The position numbers were made by a program, and so were the translations under genes. Shown here piece by piece: positions 39,101 through 52,600 of a stretch of 64,000 bases of DNA (positions are counted from its first letter, which is position 1; every line of letters begins with the position of its first letter). The notes under the pieces are model-generated. The model searched no databases and had not been told where the DNA came from. It saw nothing but the letters and a program-made list of their open reading frames with translations. The DNA is from Streptomyces violaceusniger Tu 4113 (lineage in GTDB: Bacteria; Actinomycetota; Actinomycetes; Streptomycetales; Streptomycetaceae), in NCBI RefSeq assembly GCF_000147815.2, contig NC_015957.1:6138001-6202000 (forward strand), given 5' to 3'.

Positions 39101-40680
39101 CACCACACCCAACCCACCACCAACCGGAACCCCCACAACCACCGAACCCTCCAAAGCCCCGAGCAACCCCGCACGATCCGCACCCACCACCACCGCACGA
39201 TGCGACAACGCAGAACGAGCAGAGGCCAATGACCACCCCACATCCACCGGATCCAGATCGGGATTCCGCTCCGCGAAGGCCCATAGCCGTACGGCCTGCG
39301 CCTGCACACCCGCCTCGTCCCGGGCCGACAACACCCAAGGAATCGCCGGGAGTTCGATCCGCTCCGGCCCTGGCTCAGGTTCGCCCGTCGGGTCGGAGGC
39401 CTGCTCCAAAATCACATGGGCGTTGGTACCGCTCGCCCCAAAGGATGAGACTCCGGCGCGGCGGGGCCGTCCGGCCTCCGGCCACGCCGTCTGCTCGCCC
39501 AGGAGCCGGACCGCGCCGATGGACCAGTCCACATGGGGAGTGGGCTCATCGATGTGGAGGCTCTGCGGCAGCACACCGTGGCGCATCGCCATCACCATCT
39601 TGATCACACCGGCCACACCCGCCGCCGCCTGCGTATGACCAATGTTCGACTTCACCGAACCCAACCACAACGGCCGACCCGGATCCCGATCCTGACCGTA
39701 CGTGGCCAACAGAGCCTGCGCCTCAATCGGATCACCCAGCGTCGTCCCCGTACCGTGCGCCTCCACCGCATCCACATCCACCGCCGACAAACGGGCATTC
39801 GCCAACGCCTGCCGGATCACCCGCTGCTGCGACGGACCATTCGGCGCCGTCAACCCATTCGACGCACCATCCTGATTCACCGCCGAACCCCGCACCACAG
39901 CCAACACCCGATGCCCATTGCGCTCAGCATCAGACAACCGCTCCACCAACAACAGCCCCACACCCTCGGACCAACCCGTCCCATCCGCACCAGCAGCGAA
40001 GGACTTGCACCGGCCATCGGCAGCCAGCCCGCCCTGGCGCGAGAACTCCACAAAAACCTGCGGAGTCGCCAGTACGGTGACTCCGCCCGCGAGCGCCAGC
40101 GAGCACTCCCCGCGCCGTAGCGACTCGCTTGCCAGATGCAGCGCCACCAGCGACGACGAACACGCCGTGTCCACCGTCAGGGCAGGCCCCTCCAGACCGA
40201 ACGTGTAGGCCAGCCGCCCCGACGCCACGCTGCCCGCGATGCCCGTGCCCCGATAGCCCTCGATGTCCTCCGGGACATCGGCGAGCCACGAGCCGTAGTC
40301 GTGGTACATCACGCCCGTGAAGACCCCGGTCCGGCTGCCTTTGAGCGTGTCGGGGGCGATTCCGGCCCGCTCGAACACCTCCCAGGCCGCCTCCAGCAGC
40401 AGCCGCTGCTGGGGATCCATCGCCAGCGCCTCACGCGGCGAGATACCGAAGAACCCGGCGTCGAACTCAGCGGCGTCATAGAGAAATCCGCCGTCTCGGG
40501 CGTACGAGGCACCGGCGCCGTCCTTGGCTCCGGCGGCCAAGGTCGCCAGATCCCAACCCCGGTCCGTGGGCAGCGCGGAGACCGCGTCAGTGGCCGAGTC
40601 GACCAGGCGCCACAGATCCTCAGGAGACTCGACACCCCCGGGGAAGCGGCAGCTCATACCCACGATCACAATCGGATCGT
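36116..40680 (-). other. PKS module 3: KS-AT(malonyl)-KR(B-type)-ACP and C-terminal docking tail
   Basis: KS DTACSSS near 40160. The AT has GHSIGE and HAFHS near 38540 (malonyl). A structural KR subdomain ([11 protein letters not shown]) replaces the DH. The KR has [11 protein letters not shown] and GSYAAANA (B-type). ACP with [11 protein letters not shown], then a helical docking segment to the stop. Expected outcome is an unbranched beta-hydroxyl unit of D configuration. Confidence 0.9.
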
Positions 40681-43600
40681 CGTCGTCGACGACCGGCAGC
40701 GGCGCGGTCGGGGCGACGGCGGGCAGAGAGCCCCATACCTCCGCCAGCACACGCTCGGCCAGCAGCCGGGGGGTGGGGTGATCGAAGACGGCGGTGGCCG
40801 GCAGCCGTACGCCGGTGGCCGCGCTGATCCGGTTGCGCAATTCCACCGCGGTGAGCGAGTCGAAGCCGATTTCCTGGAAGGTCCTCGAGGTGTCGATGGA
40901 TTCCGCGGAGACGTGGCCGAGGACACCGGCCACGTGTTCCTGCACCAGGCCGACGACCCGGTGTTCCCTTTCGGCCTCCGTTGCTCCGGCGAGTTGGTGC
41001 CGCAGTCCGGCCGGGGTACCTCCGGTCCCGGCTGCCCTACGGACGGGGGCGGTGACCAGGCCGCTCAGGATCGACGGCAATGTGCCCGCGGCAGCCTGTT
41101 CCCGCAACGCCGGCATGTTCAGAGGCGTGGCCAGCACCATCGCCTCATCGGCGACGAGCGCCGCGTCGAACAGGGCCAGTCCTTGTTCGCTGCTGATGCT
41201 CGTCCCCACGGACCGGGAGATCCTCGACAGTTGCACCTCGGCCAGATCGATGGTCAGTTCGCTGCGTTCTTCCCAGAACCCCCACGCGATCGACACCCCC
41301 GGCAACCCCTGTGCCCGCCGATGAGCAGCCAACGCATCCAGGAACCCATTCGCCGCCGCATAACTCCCCTGACCCGCATTCCCCAACACACCCGCCGCCG
41401 ACGAGAACAACACAAACGCCGACAGATCCAACCCACACGTCAACTCATGCAAATACCAAGCCCCCAACGCCTTCGGCCCCAACACCCCAACCAACCGCCC
41501 CCCATCCAAAGAACCAACCACCCCGTCATCCACCACACCCGCCGCATGCACCACCACACTCAACCCCTCAACCGACCCCACCAACTCCGCCACCGCACCC
41601 CGATCCCCCACATCACACGCCACCACCCGAACCCGCGCACCCAACCCCTCCAACTCCCCAACCAAACCCCCAACACCCGGCGCACCCCACCCCCGACGAC
41701 CCACCAACACCACCTCACCCACCCCATACACCGACACCAAATGACGCGCCACCAAACCACCCAACAACCCCGTCCCACCCGTCACCAACGCCACACCACC
41801 CAACACAGCGCCACCGCCCACAACACCACCACCCACACCCACCAAACGCGGCACCCACACCCGACCCCCACGCACCGCAACCTCCGACTCCCCCAGCCCC
41901 ACCACATCCGGAACCACACCCCCAACCCCACCAACACCCACACCCTCACCCACATCCACCAGCACAAACCGACCCGGATGCTCCGACTGCGCCGACCGCA
42001 CCAACCCCCACACCGCACCACCACCCACATCCACCACACCCTCCCCACCCACAGACACCGCACCCCGCGTCACCACCACCAACCGCGAACCCCCAAACCG
42101 CTCATCCCCCACCCACAACCGCAAAACCTCCAACACACCCACCACATCAACCCCCGACAACACCACACACCCCGGCACCACCCCACCCAAAGCAACCTCA
42201 CCCCACTCCACAAACGACCCCACCCCACACACACCCACATCCACCCACTCCACCCGATACAACGCATCGCGGCTGCCGACCCCGGCGTCAGCGAGCTGTG
42301 CCTCCGGAACGGGTCGGAGTACCAGGGAGTCCACCGACAGGACCGCCTCACCCGCCTCATCGGTCACCCTCAGCGACACCGCGTCCGGCCCGACGGGCGC
42401 CAGCGCCATCCGGACGGCGGACGCGCCGACCGCGTGCAGCCTGACTCCGCTCCAGGAGAACGGGAGATACGCCCCGCCGTCGTCGGTGATCAGGCCGCCC
42501 AGTCCGACGCCGTGCAGCCCGGCGTCGAGCAGAGCCGGATGTATCGCGCAGCGAGCCGCATCACCTCTCGCCTCCTCCGGTACCACCGCCTCGACGAAGA
42601 CCTCGTCTCCCCGGCGCCAGGCATCCCGCAGCCCCCGGAACACCGGCCCATACGCATACCCCCGCTCCGCCAACGCCGCATAAACCCCCTCCACCCCAAC
42701 CCGCTCCGCACCCACCGGCGGCCACACCTCCACACCCGACACCTCACCATCCGCCACCCCCAACACACCCACCGCATGCCGGACCCACTCACCCTCCCGA
42801 CACGAAAACACCGACACCGACCGACGACCACCCTCACCGGCACCGCCCACCGAAACCTGAACCTCGACCTCACCCCGCTCCGGAAGCACCAACGGCCCCT
42901 CCAACGTCAACTCCTCAACCACCCCACACCCCAGACCCAACCCCGCCTGCAACACCAACTCCACAAACCCCGTCCCCGGGAACAGGACCACACCGGATAC
43001 CGAGTGTTCGGCCAGCCACGGCTGACCGGCCAGCGAGAGCACGCCGGTGAGCAGAGCACCTCCGGAATCGGGCAACGGAACCACCGCACCCACGAGCGGG
43101 TGGTCGACCTCGGCCGAACCGGGTGTCGACCGGAGGGGAGCGGCCCAGAAGCGCCGACGCTGGAAGGCGTAGGTCGGCAGGTCGATGGCGTGCGCGTCCA
43201 GCCCGGCGAACGCCGCCCGCCACTCCACCGCGACGCCCCTGACATGCAACCGGGCCAGCGCGGTGAGGAAGGAGACCAGGCCGCCGTCGTCGCGGCGCAG
43301 CGATCCGGTCAACACGATGTCGGTGTCGACGGCGTCGGCGGTGTCCTGGATGCCGATGGTCAGCACCGGATGCGGACTGGCCTCGACGAACACCGTGTGC
43401 CCAAGCTCCAGCAGCCCCTCGACCGTGGACTGGAACTCCACGGTCTCGCGCAGATTCCGGTACCAATACCTGGCATCCAACTCCGTGGTGTCCATCAGCC
43501 GCCCGGTCACCGCCGAATAGAACGGCACCCGCCCACTACACGGCTCCACACCCGCCAGAGCCTCGGCCAGCTCTTCCCGGATCTCCTCCACCTGCACCGA

Positions 43601-46600
43601 ATGCGAGGCGTAATCCACCGGAATCCGCTTGGCATCCGGAAACTCCGCCAGCACCGCGTCCAGCACGTCGACCGCACCGGACACCACTGTGGACGCCGGA
43701 CCATTCACCGCCGCCACCGACAACCCCGGACGATCCCGCAACCGATCAGCCGACACCGGAACCGACACCATCCCACCCCGGCCCGACAAGGCGAGCAGCG
43801 CCTTACTCCGCAGCACCACCACCCGCGCCCCATCCTCCAGCGACAGACCACCCGCCACACACGCCGCCGCAATCTCACCCTGCGAATGACCCACCACCGC
43901 CGACGGCACCACACCAAACGACCGCCACAACTCCGCCAACGACACCATCACCGCCCACAACACCGGCTGCACCACATCCACCCGACCCAGCGCCGCCTCA
44001 TCGCTCAGCACATCCCACAGCGACCACTCCACCAACGGAGCCAGCACATCGGCGCACTCACCCAACCGCCCCGCGAACACCGCCGAAGACTCAGCCAACT
44101 CCAACGCCATCCCGACCCACTGCGACCCCTGACCCGGGAAGACGAACACCACGCCACGGTCGGCCCCGACCGCGCCCGTGACCTCCACCGCGTCCAACCC
44201 ACGTCGCAGTGCGGCGAGGTCCGTGCCCACGACGACGGTGCGATATGGCAGCAGCGCACGCGTAGACGCCAGCGACCAGCCCACGTCGGCCAAGTCGAGG
44301 GCGGGATTGTCGTCGACGAAGGTCCGCAATTGTTCGATCTGCGCCCGCAGACCCGCCTCGCTCGCGCCCGAGAGCACCCAGGGCACCGCCACCGGCGCCA
44401 CGCGATCCTGGCCGCTCTCGGCAGGCGCCTCCGGTGCCTGCTCCAGGATGACGTGGGCGTTGGTGCCGCTCACTCCGAACGCCGACACCCCGGCGCGACG
44501 CGGTCGGTCTTCCCACGGCCACTCGGCCGACTCCGTGAGCAACTCCACCGCGCCGGTGGACCAATCCACATGCGGGGTCGGCTCATCCACATGCAACGTC
44601 CGCGGCAGCACCCCGTGCCGCAGCGCCATCACCATCTTGATCACACCGGCCACACCAGCAGCCGCCTGCGTATGACCGATATTCGACTTCACCGAACCCA
44701 ACCACAACGGCCGACCCGGATCCCGATCCTGACCGTAGGCGGCCAGCAACGCCTGCGCCTCGATCGGATCACCCAGCGTCGTTCCCGTACCGTGCGCCTC
44801 CACCGCATCCACATCCACCGCCGACAAACGAGCATTCGCCAACGCCTGCCGAATCACCCGCTGCTGCGACGGACCATTCGGCGCCGTCAACCCATTCGAC
44901 GCACCATCCTGATTCACCGCCGAACCCCGCACCACCGCCAACACCCGATGCCCATTGCGCTCAGCATCAGACAGCCGCTCCATCAGCAGCATGCCCACGC
45001 CCTCGCCCCACCCCGTGCCGTCCGCCGCCCCGGCGAACGCCTTGCACCGCCCGTCCGGCGCCAGCCCACGCTGGCGCGAGAACTCCACAAAAGTGCTGGG
45101 CGTCGCCATCACCGTCACGCCACCCGCGAGCGCCAGCGAACACTCGCCCCGCCGCAGCGCCTCACTCGCCAGATGCAATGCCACCAGCGAGGATGAACAC
45201 GCCGTGTCCACTGTCAGAGCGGGGCCCTCCAGACCCAGCGCGTAGGCGATACGACCGGACATCACGCTGGTCGCGGCACCGGTCAGGGCATACCCCTCGT
45301 CCGATGCCGATGGATAGCCCTGCGCCCAGCCGCCGATGAACACACCGGTCCTGCTGGATCGCAGGGAGGTCGGCGCCATCCTGGCGCGCTCGAGGACCTG
45401 CCACGCCGACTCCAGCAGCAGTCGCTGCTGAGGGTCCATCGCCAGCGCCTCACGCGGCGAGATACCGAAGAGCTCCGGGTCGAACTCCGCGGCGTCGTAG
45501 AGGAATCCGCCGGTACGCGCATAGCTGGTGCCGGACCGGTCCGGATCCGGGTCGTACAGCGCGTCCGCGTCCCAGCCGCGGTCGTCGGGGAAGTCGCAGA
45601 GCACTTCCCGGCCCTCGCTGACGACTCGCCACAAGTCCTCGGGGGATTGGATGTCTCCCGGGAAGCGGCAGCTCATCGCGATGATGGCGATCGGCTCGTC
45701 GAAGGCCACCGAGCCGACGGGCGCAGCCTCCTCGGCGGAGGGCACCGCGAGGGAGCCCGACCGGTCGCCGAGCAGTTCCGAGCACAGCAGGTCGGCCACC
45801 GCCCGACAGCTCGGGTGGTCGAACAACAAGGTGGCCGGGAGGCGCAATCCCGTACTCGTGTTCAGCCGGGTCCGCAGCTCGACCGCCGTCAGCGAGTCGA
45901 AGCCCAGTTGCCGGAAGGGCACCGTCGGGTCGATGGCCGCCGGGTGGCGATGGCCCAGGAGTTCGGCCGCTTGCTCCCGTACCAGATCCACCAGCATCCG
46001 GTCCTGATCGGCCGCGGGCACCCCGGCCAGTCGCCTCCGCAATCCGGCGCGGTCACCCGCCACCGCCGGGGCACCGGAGTTCTTGCGCAGCTTTGGCAGT
46101 TCGCTCAGCAGGGGGCTGGGCCGACCGGCCATGAAGGCCGGGCCGAAGGTCTCCCAGCCGACGTCCGCGATGACCGGGCAGGGCTCGTCCGATCCGACGA
46201 CGTGGCGCAGCGCGGCGACGGCCGACTCCGGCCGCATCGGGCGCAGGCCGATGCGGTTCAGCCGCTCCTCGTCCTCGGGCGCGAGGCTGCCGCCCCAGGT
46301 GCCCCATCCGATCGAAGTGGCCGGTAGGCCGCGTGCCCGGCGCCGCTGTGCCAAACCGTCGAGCAGGGCGTTCGCCGCCGCGTAACCGGCCTGGCCGGCG
46401 CCGCCCCAGACCGCCGCTGCCGAGGAGAAGAGGACGAACGCCTCCAGCGACGCGTGGTCGAGCAGCTCGTCCAGGTGCAGAGCGCCGGTGACCTTGGCGT
46501 CGAAGACGGCGGCGTACTCGTCGAGAGCCGCCCCGATCGAACCGCCGAACCGTACGGTTCCCGCGAGATGGACCACGGCGGTGAGGTCCGGTACCGACGC

Positions 46601-49600
46601 CAGCACTTCGGCGAGAGCGGCCCGGTCGGTCACATCGCAGGCCGTCGTGGTCACTCGTATGCCGAGCGCGGTCAGTTCGTCTTCCAGCGCGGCCGCCCCC
46701 GGGGCCTGCGGGCCGCGACGGCCGAGCAGCACCAGGTGCTCCGCGCCGGCTTGGGCCAGCCATCGTGCCACGTGTGCGCCCAGCGCACCGGTACCTCCGG
46801 TGATCAGAACCGTGCCGTGCGGGCGCCATGCGTCGGCCGGTCCGGTCGTGGCCGCCGGTTCCAGCCGTCGGCCCAGGGTCGCGGAAGGCCGGACCGCGAC
46901 CTGGTCCTCGCCGACCGTCTCGGCGAGCACCGCGACGAACCTCCGCAACACCTGTGCGTCCCACTGTGTGGGCAGGTCGATCAGCCCGCCCCAGTGCCCG
47001 GATCGCTCCAGCCCGGCCACCCGTCCGAATCCCCATACCGCCGCCTGGGCGGGGTTGGGTTCCGAATCCCCCGGCAGGGCCGCGACGGCTGACCGGGTGA
47101 CACACCACAGCGGAGCCTCGACCTCGGCGGCGGTGAGCGCACACAGCAGCTCGACAGTGTGCGCCATCCCCAGGGACAGGGCCGCATGGGTCGGATGCGG
47201 ACGCTCGTCGAGGGCCAGGAACGAGACGACACCGGAGATGTCATCGGATCCCACCACATCCGTCAGCAGCCCGGTCAGGCCCTGACGCTCCGCGTCATAC
47301 GGCACCTGGAGGGTACGGACTCGCGCGCCACCCTGCTCGGCCAGCGCCCGGGAGCCGGCCATGGCCCGCTCGTCTCCTTCGGGGACCACCACCAGCCACG
47401 TGCCCCGCAGCGTCGGGGTGTCCATCCCGGGCAGTGGCCTCCAGGCGATCCGGTATCGCCACGCCGACTCGGCCGACTCGGCAGTGCCCGCTCCAAGCCA
47501 GAACCGTTCCCGCTGGAAGGCGTACGTCGGCAGCTCGACGGGCGAGACACCGGCGAGGAGCGGTCGCCAGTCGATCCGGACACCGCGCACATGGAGCTCG
47601 GCCAGGTGGCTCAGAAGCCGCTGGATCGTGCCATCGTCACGACGGAGGGACCCCACGACGACGGTGTCGATGGCGGTATCAGTGTCGGTGGCGTCGGCGG
47701 TGTCCTGAATGCCGATGGTCAGCACCGGATGCGGGCTGGCCTCGACAAACACCGTGTGACCCTGGCGTATGAGGGTCTCAACGGTGCCCTGGAACTCCAC
47801 GGTCTCGCGCAGGTTCCGATACCAGTACCCGGCATCCAGCTCCGCCGTGTCCATGAGCCGCCCGGTCACCGTCGAATAGAACGGAACCTGCCCGCCCCGC
47901 GGCTCCACACCCGCCAGAGCCTCCGCCAGCTCTTCCCGGATCTCCTCCACCTGCACCGAATGCGACGCGTAATCCACCGGAATCCGCTTGGCCTCCGGGA
48001 ACTCCGCAAGCACCGCATCCAGGACCTCATCCGCACCGGACACCACCGTCGACGCCGGACCGTTCACCGCCGCCACCGACAACCCCGGACGGTCCCGCAG
48101 CCGGTCGGCGGACACCGGGACCGACACCATCCCACCCCGACCCGACAAGGCCAGCAACGCCTTACTCCGCAGCACCACCACCCGCGCACCATCCACCAGC
48201 GACAAACCACCCGCCACACACGCCGCCGCAATCTCACCCTGCGAATGACCCACCACCGCCGACGGCACCACACCAAACGAACGCCACAACTCCGCCAACG
48301 ACACCATCACCGCCCACAACACCGGCTGCACCACATCGACACGGCCCAGCGCCCGCTCATCCGCCAGCACATCGAACAGCGACCAGTCCACCAACGGAGC
48401 CAGCACATCGGCGCACTCAGCCATCCGCCCCGCGAACACCGACGAGGACTCCAACAACTCCAACGCCATCCCGACCCACTGCGACCCCTGACCCGGGAAG
48501 ACGAACACCACGTCTCCGGATGCTCCGGTGCCCCGTACCACTCCGGGCGCGGGTATCCCCTCGGCCACCGCGTCCACACCGCGCAGCAACTCGTCGCAGT
48601 CAGCGCCCACGACCACCGCGCGGTGCGACAACGTTGTACGTGTCGATGCCAGCGACCATCCCACCTCTGCCGGGGTGGGACGGGGACCACGTGCCAGGAA
48701 GGCGCGGAGCCGCTCGGCCTGCGCCCGTAGCCCCGCCTCGCCCTGACCCGACAACACCCAGGCGACCGTAGCGGCTTCGGGGCCACCTTCCCCGATGGGA
48801 TCGGTCGGCTGAGCGGCCTCCGGGGCTTGCTCCAGGATGACGTGCGCGTTGGTGCCACTCACTCCGAACGACGAGACGCCCGCTCGGCGCAGACCACCGG
48901 TCGTGGGCCACGGCATTGCCTCCGTGAGCAACTCGACCCGGCCGCCGGACCAGTCGACATGTGGCGACGGCGCATCCACATGCAGCGTCTTGGGCAAGGC
49001 GGCATGCCGGATCGCCATCACCATCTTGATCACACCGGCCACACCCGCCGCAGCCTGCGTATGACCGATATTCGACTTCACCGACCCCAACCACAACGGC
49101 CGACCCGGATCCCGATCCTGACCATAGGCGGCCAGCAACGCCTGCGCCTCGATCGGGTCACCCAACGTCGTCCCCGTGCCATGCGCCTCCACGGCGTCCA
49201 CATCCGACGCCAAAAGCCCCGCGCCGGCCAGCGCCTGCCGGATCACCCGCTGCTGCGACGGGCCATTCGGCGCCGTCAACCCATTCGACGCACCATCCTG
49301 ATTCACCGCCGAACCCCGCACCACAGCCAACACCCGATGCCCATTGCGCTCGGCGTCCGACAGCCGCTCGACCACCAGCATCCCGACGCCTTCGGCCCAC
49401 CCTGTGCCGTCCGCCGCCGCCGCGAACGCCTTGCACCGCCCGTCCGCCGCCAACCCCCGCTGTCGGGAGAACTCCACGAACATCGCCGGTGTGGCCATCA
49501 CCGTCACTCCACCCGCCAAGGCCAGCGAGCACTCGCCCGCCCTCAGCGACTGCGCTGCCAGATGCAATGCCACCAGCGACGACGAGCATGCCGTATCCAC

Positions 49601-52600
49601 GGTGACCGCCGGACCTTCGAGGCCCAGGGTGTAGGACACCCGGCCCGAGGCCACGCTCGCCGCGGTGCCGGTCAGCCGATAGCCCTCGGCCGCGTCTCCG
49701 GCATCCGCCGCGTAGCCGGCCGACGAGGCTCCGATGAACACACCTGTGCCACTGCCCTTGAGGTGCCCCGCGGGAATCCCCGCCTGTTCCAACGCCTCCC
49801 ACGCCGTCTCCAGCAGCAGCCGCTGCTGCGGGTCCATCGCCGCGGCCTCGCGCGGGGATATGCCGAAGAACCCGGCGTCGAACTCGGCCGCGTCGTACAG
49901 GAATCCGCCGTCGCGTGCGTACGAGGTACCGGGGTGGTCGGGGTCGGGATGGTAGAGGCCATCGAGGTCCCAACCCCGGTCGGACGGAAAGCCGGAGATG
50001 GCGTCTTCGCCGTCGGCCACCACTCGCCAGAGATCCTCCGGCGAGTGCACCCGGCCGGGGAACCGACAGCCCATCCCCACGATCACCACCGGATCGCCAC
50101 TGTCGGGCGTCGGCTCCGTGGCGGGCACGGTCCGCTCATCCACCCCGCCGTGGAGCCTGCGGTGCAGATGCTCGGCGAGTGCGGCGGGCGTCGGATAGTC
50201 GAACAACAAGGTGCTGGGCAGAGGGAGGTCGGTCGCCTCGCCGAGCCGTTCGCACAGCTCGACGGCGGTGATCGAGTCGAATCCCAGTTGCTTGAAGGTT
50301 CGCTCGGCGCCGATGGCCGCCACCGACTCGTACCCGAGTACGACGGCCGCGTGCGCCCGGACCATGCCGAGCACCTCGCCACCGCTCCGGCCCAGGTCCG
50401 AACCCTCAGGCCCGGAGGTGGCCTCAGGCCCTGAAGTGTCCTCAGGCTCGGAGATGACCGCAGGTCCGGGCGTGGCCCGGCGGCTCTCGGGGCCGGAGGG
50501 GGAAATCCAGTACGACTGCCGCTGGAAGGCGTACGTGGGCAGCGGAATCCGCCGCCCCCCGGACACCAGCGGGTCCCACACCACCTCGGCGCCCGAGACA
50601 TACAGCTCGGCCAGCGCGGTGACCAGGGCCAGTGGCTCGGACCGGTCGCGGCGGAGGGTGCCCACCAGCGTCCCGGGCCTGGTCAGGCAGTCGCGGGCCA
50701 GGGTGGTGAGCGCCTTGTCCGGGCCCAGCTCCACGATGGTGGTGACGCCTTCGCCTTCCAGAGCGCGGATGCCGTCCAGGAACCGTACGGTCCGGCGGAC
50801 ATGCCGTACCCAGTACTCCGGGGAACACAGCTCTTCCGCCGTGGCACGGCTGCCGGTCACATTCGATATGAGCGGTATTCGCGGCGGCCGGTACGTGAGG
50901 CTCTCGGCGATATGCCGAAGCTCGTCGAGGACGGGGTCCAGATGCGGCGAATGGAAGGCGTGACTGGTCCGGAGCCGCTTGGTTCTGCGTCCGCGGTGGC
51001 TCCACTCCGTCGCGAGGTGGAGTACGGCCCGCTCATCCCCCGAGATCACCGTGGCGGCCGGTCCGTTGACCGCGGCCACACAGATCCGAGCGCTGTCGTC
51101 CGACGCCTCGCCCGTCATGAGCGTCCGGGTGACCTCGTCCTCGCTCGCTTCGAGCAGGACCATGGCGCCCGGTTCCGTCACGGCCTGCATCAGCCGGCCG
51201 CGGGCGGCGACGAAGGCGGCGGCGTCCGCCAGCGACAGCACACCGGCGACATGGGCGGCGCTCACTTCGCCGAGGGAGTGGCCGATCAGCACGTCCGGTA
51301 CCAGCCCGAAGTCCTCGAGCAGCCGGAACAGCGCCACCTCCACCGCGAAGAGTCCGGCCTGGGCGTACACCGTCTGGTCGAGCAGCTCGGCGTCGTCGCC
51401 GTGGATGACGTCCCGAAGGGGCCGGTCCAGGTGTGCGTCCAGCGCCGTGCACACGGCGTCGAGAGCGTCGGCGAACACGGGGAAGGCGGCGCTGAGTTCG
51501 CGTCCCATGCCGAGACGCTGGGATCCCTGGCCGGCGAAGGCGAAGGCGAGCCTTCCCGCCCTCGCCGTGCCGGTCACCAGGCCCGGCGCCGTGCCGCCTT
51601 CGGCGAGGGTGTCCAGGCCGGGTGCCGCGTCGGTGGCCGCCCCGGCGATGAGCACCGCGCGGTGTTCGAAGGTGGTCCGGATCGTGGCGAGAGAGAAGGC
51701 GAGGTCGGTGAGGTTCGGCGACCGCTCCAGATACGGCCGTAGCCGCCTCGCCTGGCCCCGGAGCGCGGCCGCGGTCGTCGCCGACAGCGCAAGCGGGACC
51801 GGGATGCAGACAGGAAGCGGGGCCGGGGCCGGGATCGGGCGCGGGAGGGCCCCGGGCTCCGGGTGTGCGGAGGCGTGGGAGGGGACCTCGGCGGGTGGTT
51901 CGGCAAGCACCACATGGCAGTTGGTGCCGCCCATCCCGAACGAGCTGACGCCGGCGATCAGGCGCTTGTCCGCCTTCGGCCACTCCCCCGGTGCGAGGCG
52001 CATTTCCAGGTTGAGCTCGCCCAGGGGGATGCGGGGATTGGGCGTGCGGTGATGGAGACTGGCCGGTAGCTGACGGTGGTGGATGGCCAGTGCCGTCTTC
52101 AGCAGTCCGGCGATACCGGCGGCGGCTTCAAGGTGGCCGATGTTGGTCTTCACCGAACCAAGCTGCACCGGCCCCGTCCCGGTCCGGCCGAAGACGGCAC
52201 CCAGGGCCGCCGCCTCGACCGGGTCGCCGAGCGCCGTTCCGGTGCCGTGCAGTTCCACGTACTGCACGGAGCCGGGTGAGACCGCGGCCCGCCGCTGGGC
52301 CAGCCGGAGCACCTCTTGCTGACCGCGGGGGTCGGGGGCGGTGAGCGACGTACCGCCGCCGTCGTTGTTGACCGCGCTCCCCTCGATCACGCAGTAGACG
52401 GTGTCGCCGTCGGCGAGGGCGTCGGACAGCGGTTTCAGGACGACGATGCCACCGCCCTCGCCCCGCACATAGCCATTGGCGCGGGCGTCGAAGGTGAAGC
52501 AGCGGCCGTCCGGGGAGAGCGCGCCGAACGCGGCGATATCGGCGGCGGTTTCCGCGGAGAGGTTCAGGTTCACCCCGCCCGCCAGCGCGAGCCACGACTC

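Larger units (their letters stand above)
40760..45700 (-). other. PKS module 2: KS-AT(methylmalonyl)-DH-KR-ACP
   Basis: KS DTACSSS near 45195; AT YASHS near 43610. The DH has [10 protein letters not shown] and DAGLH. The KR has [11 protein letters not shown] in place of LDD (B-type class) and GSYAAANG. Expected product is a 2-methyl double bond. Most of the DH and KR coding DNA is a near copy of module 4 (see repeats). Confidence 0.9.
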
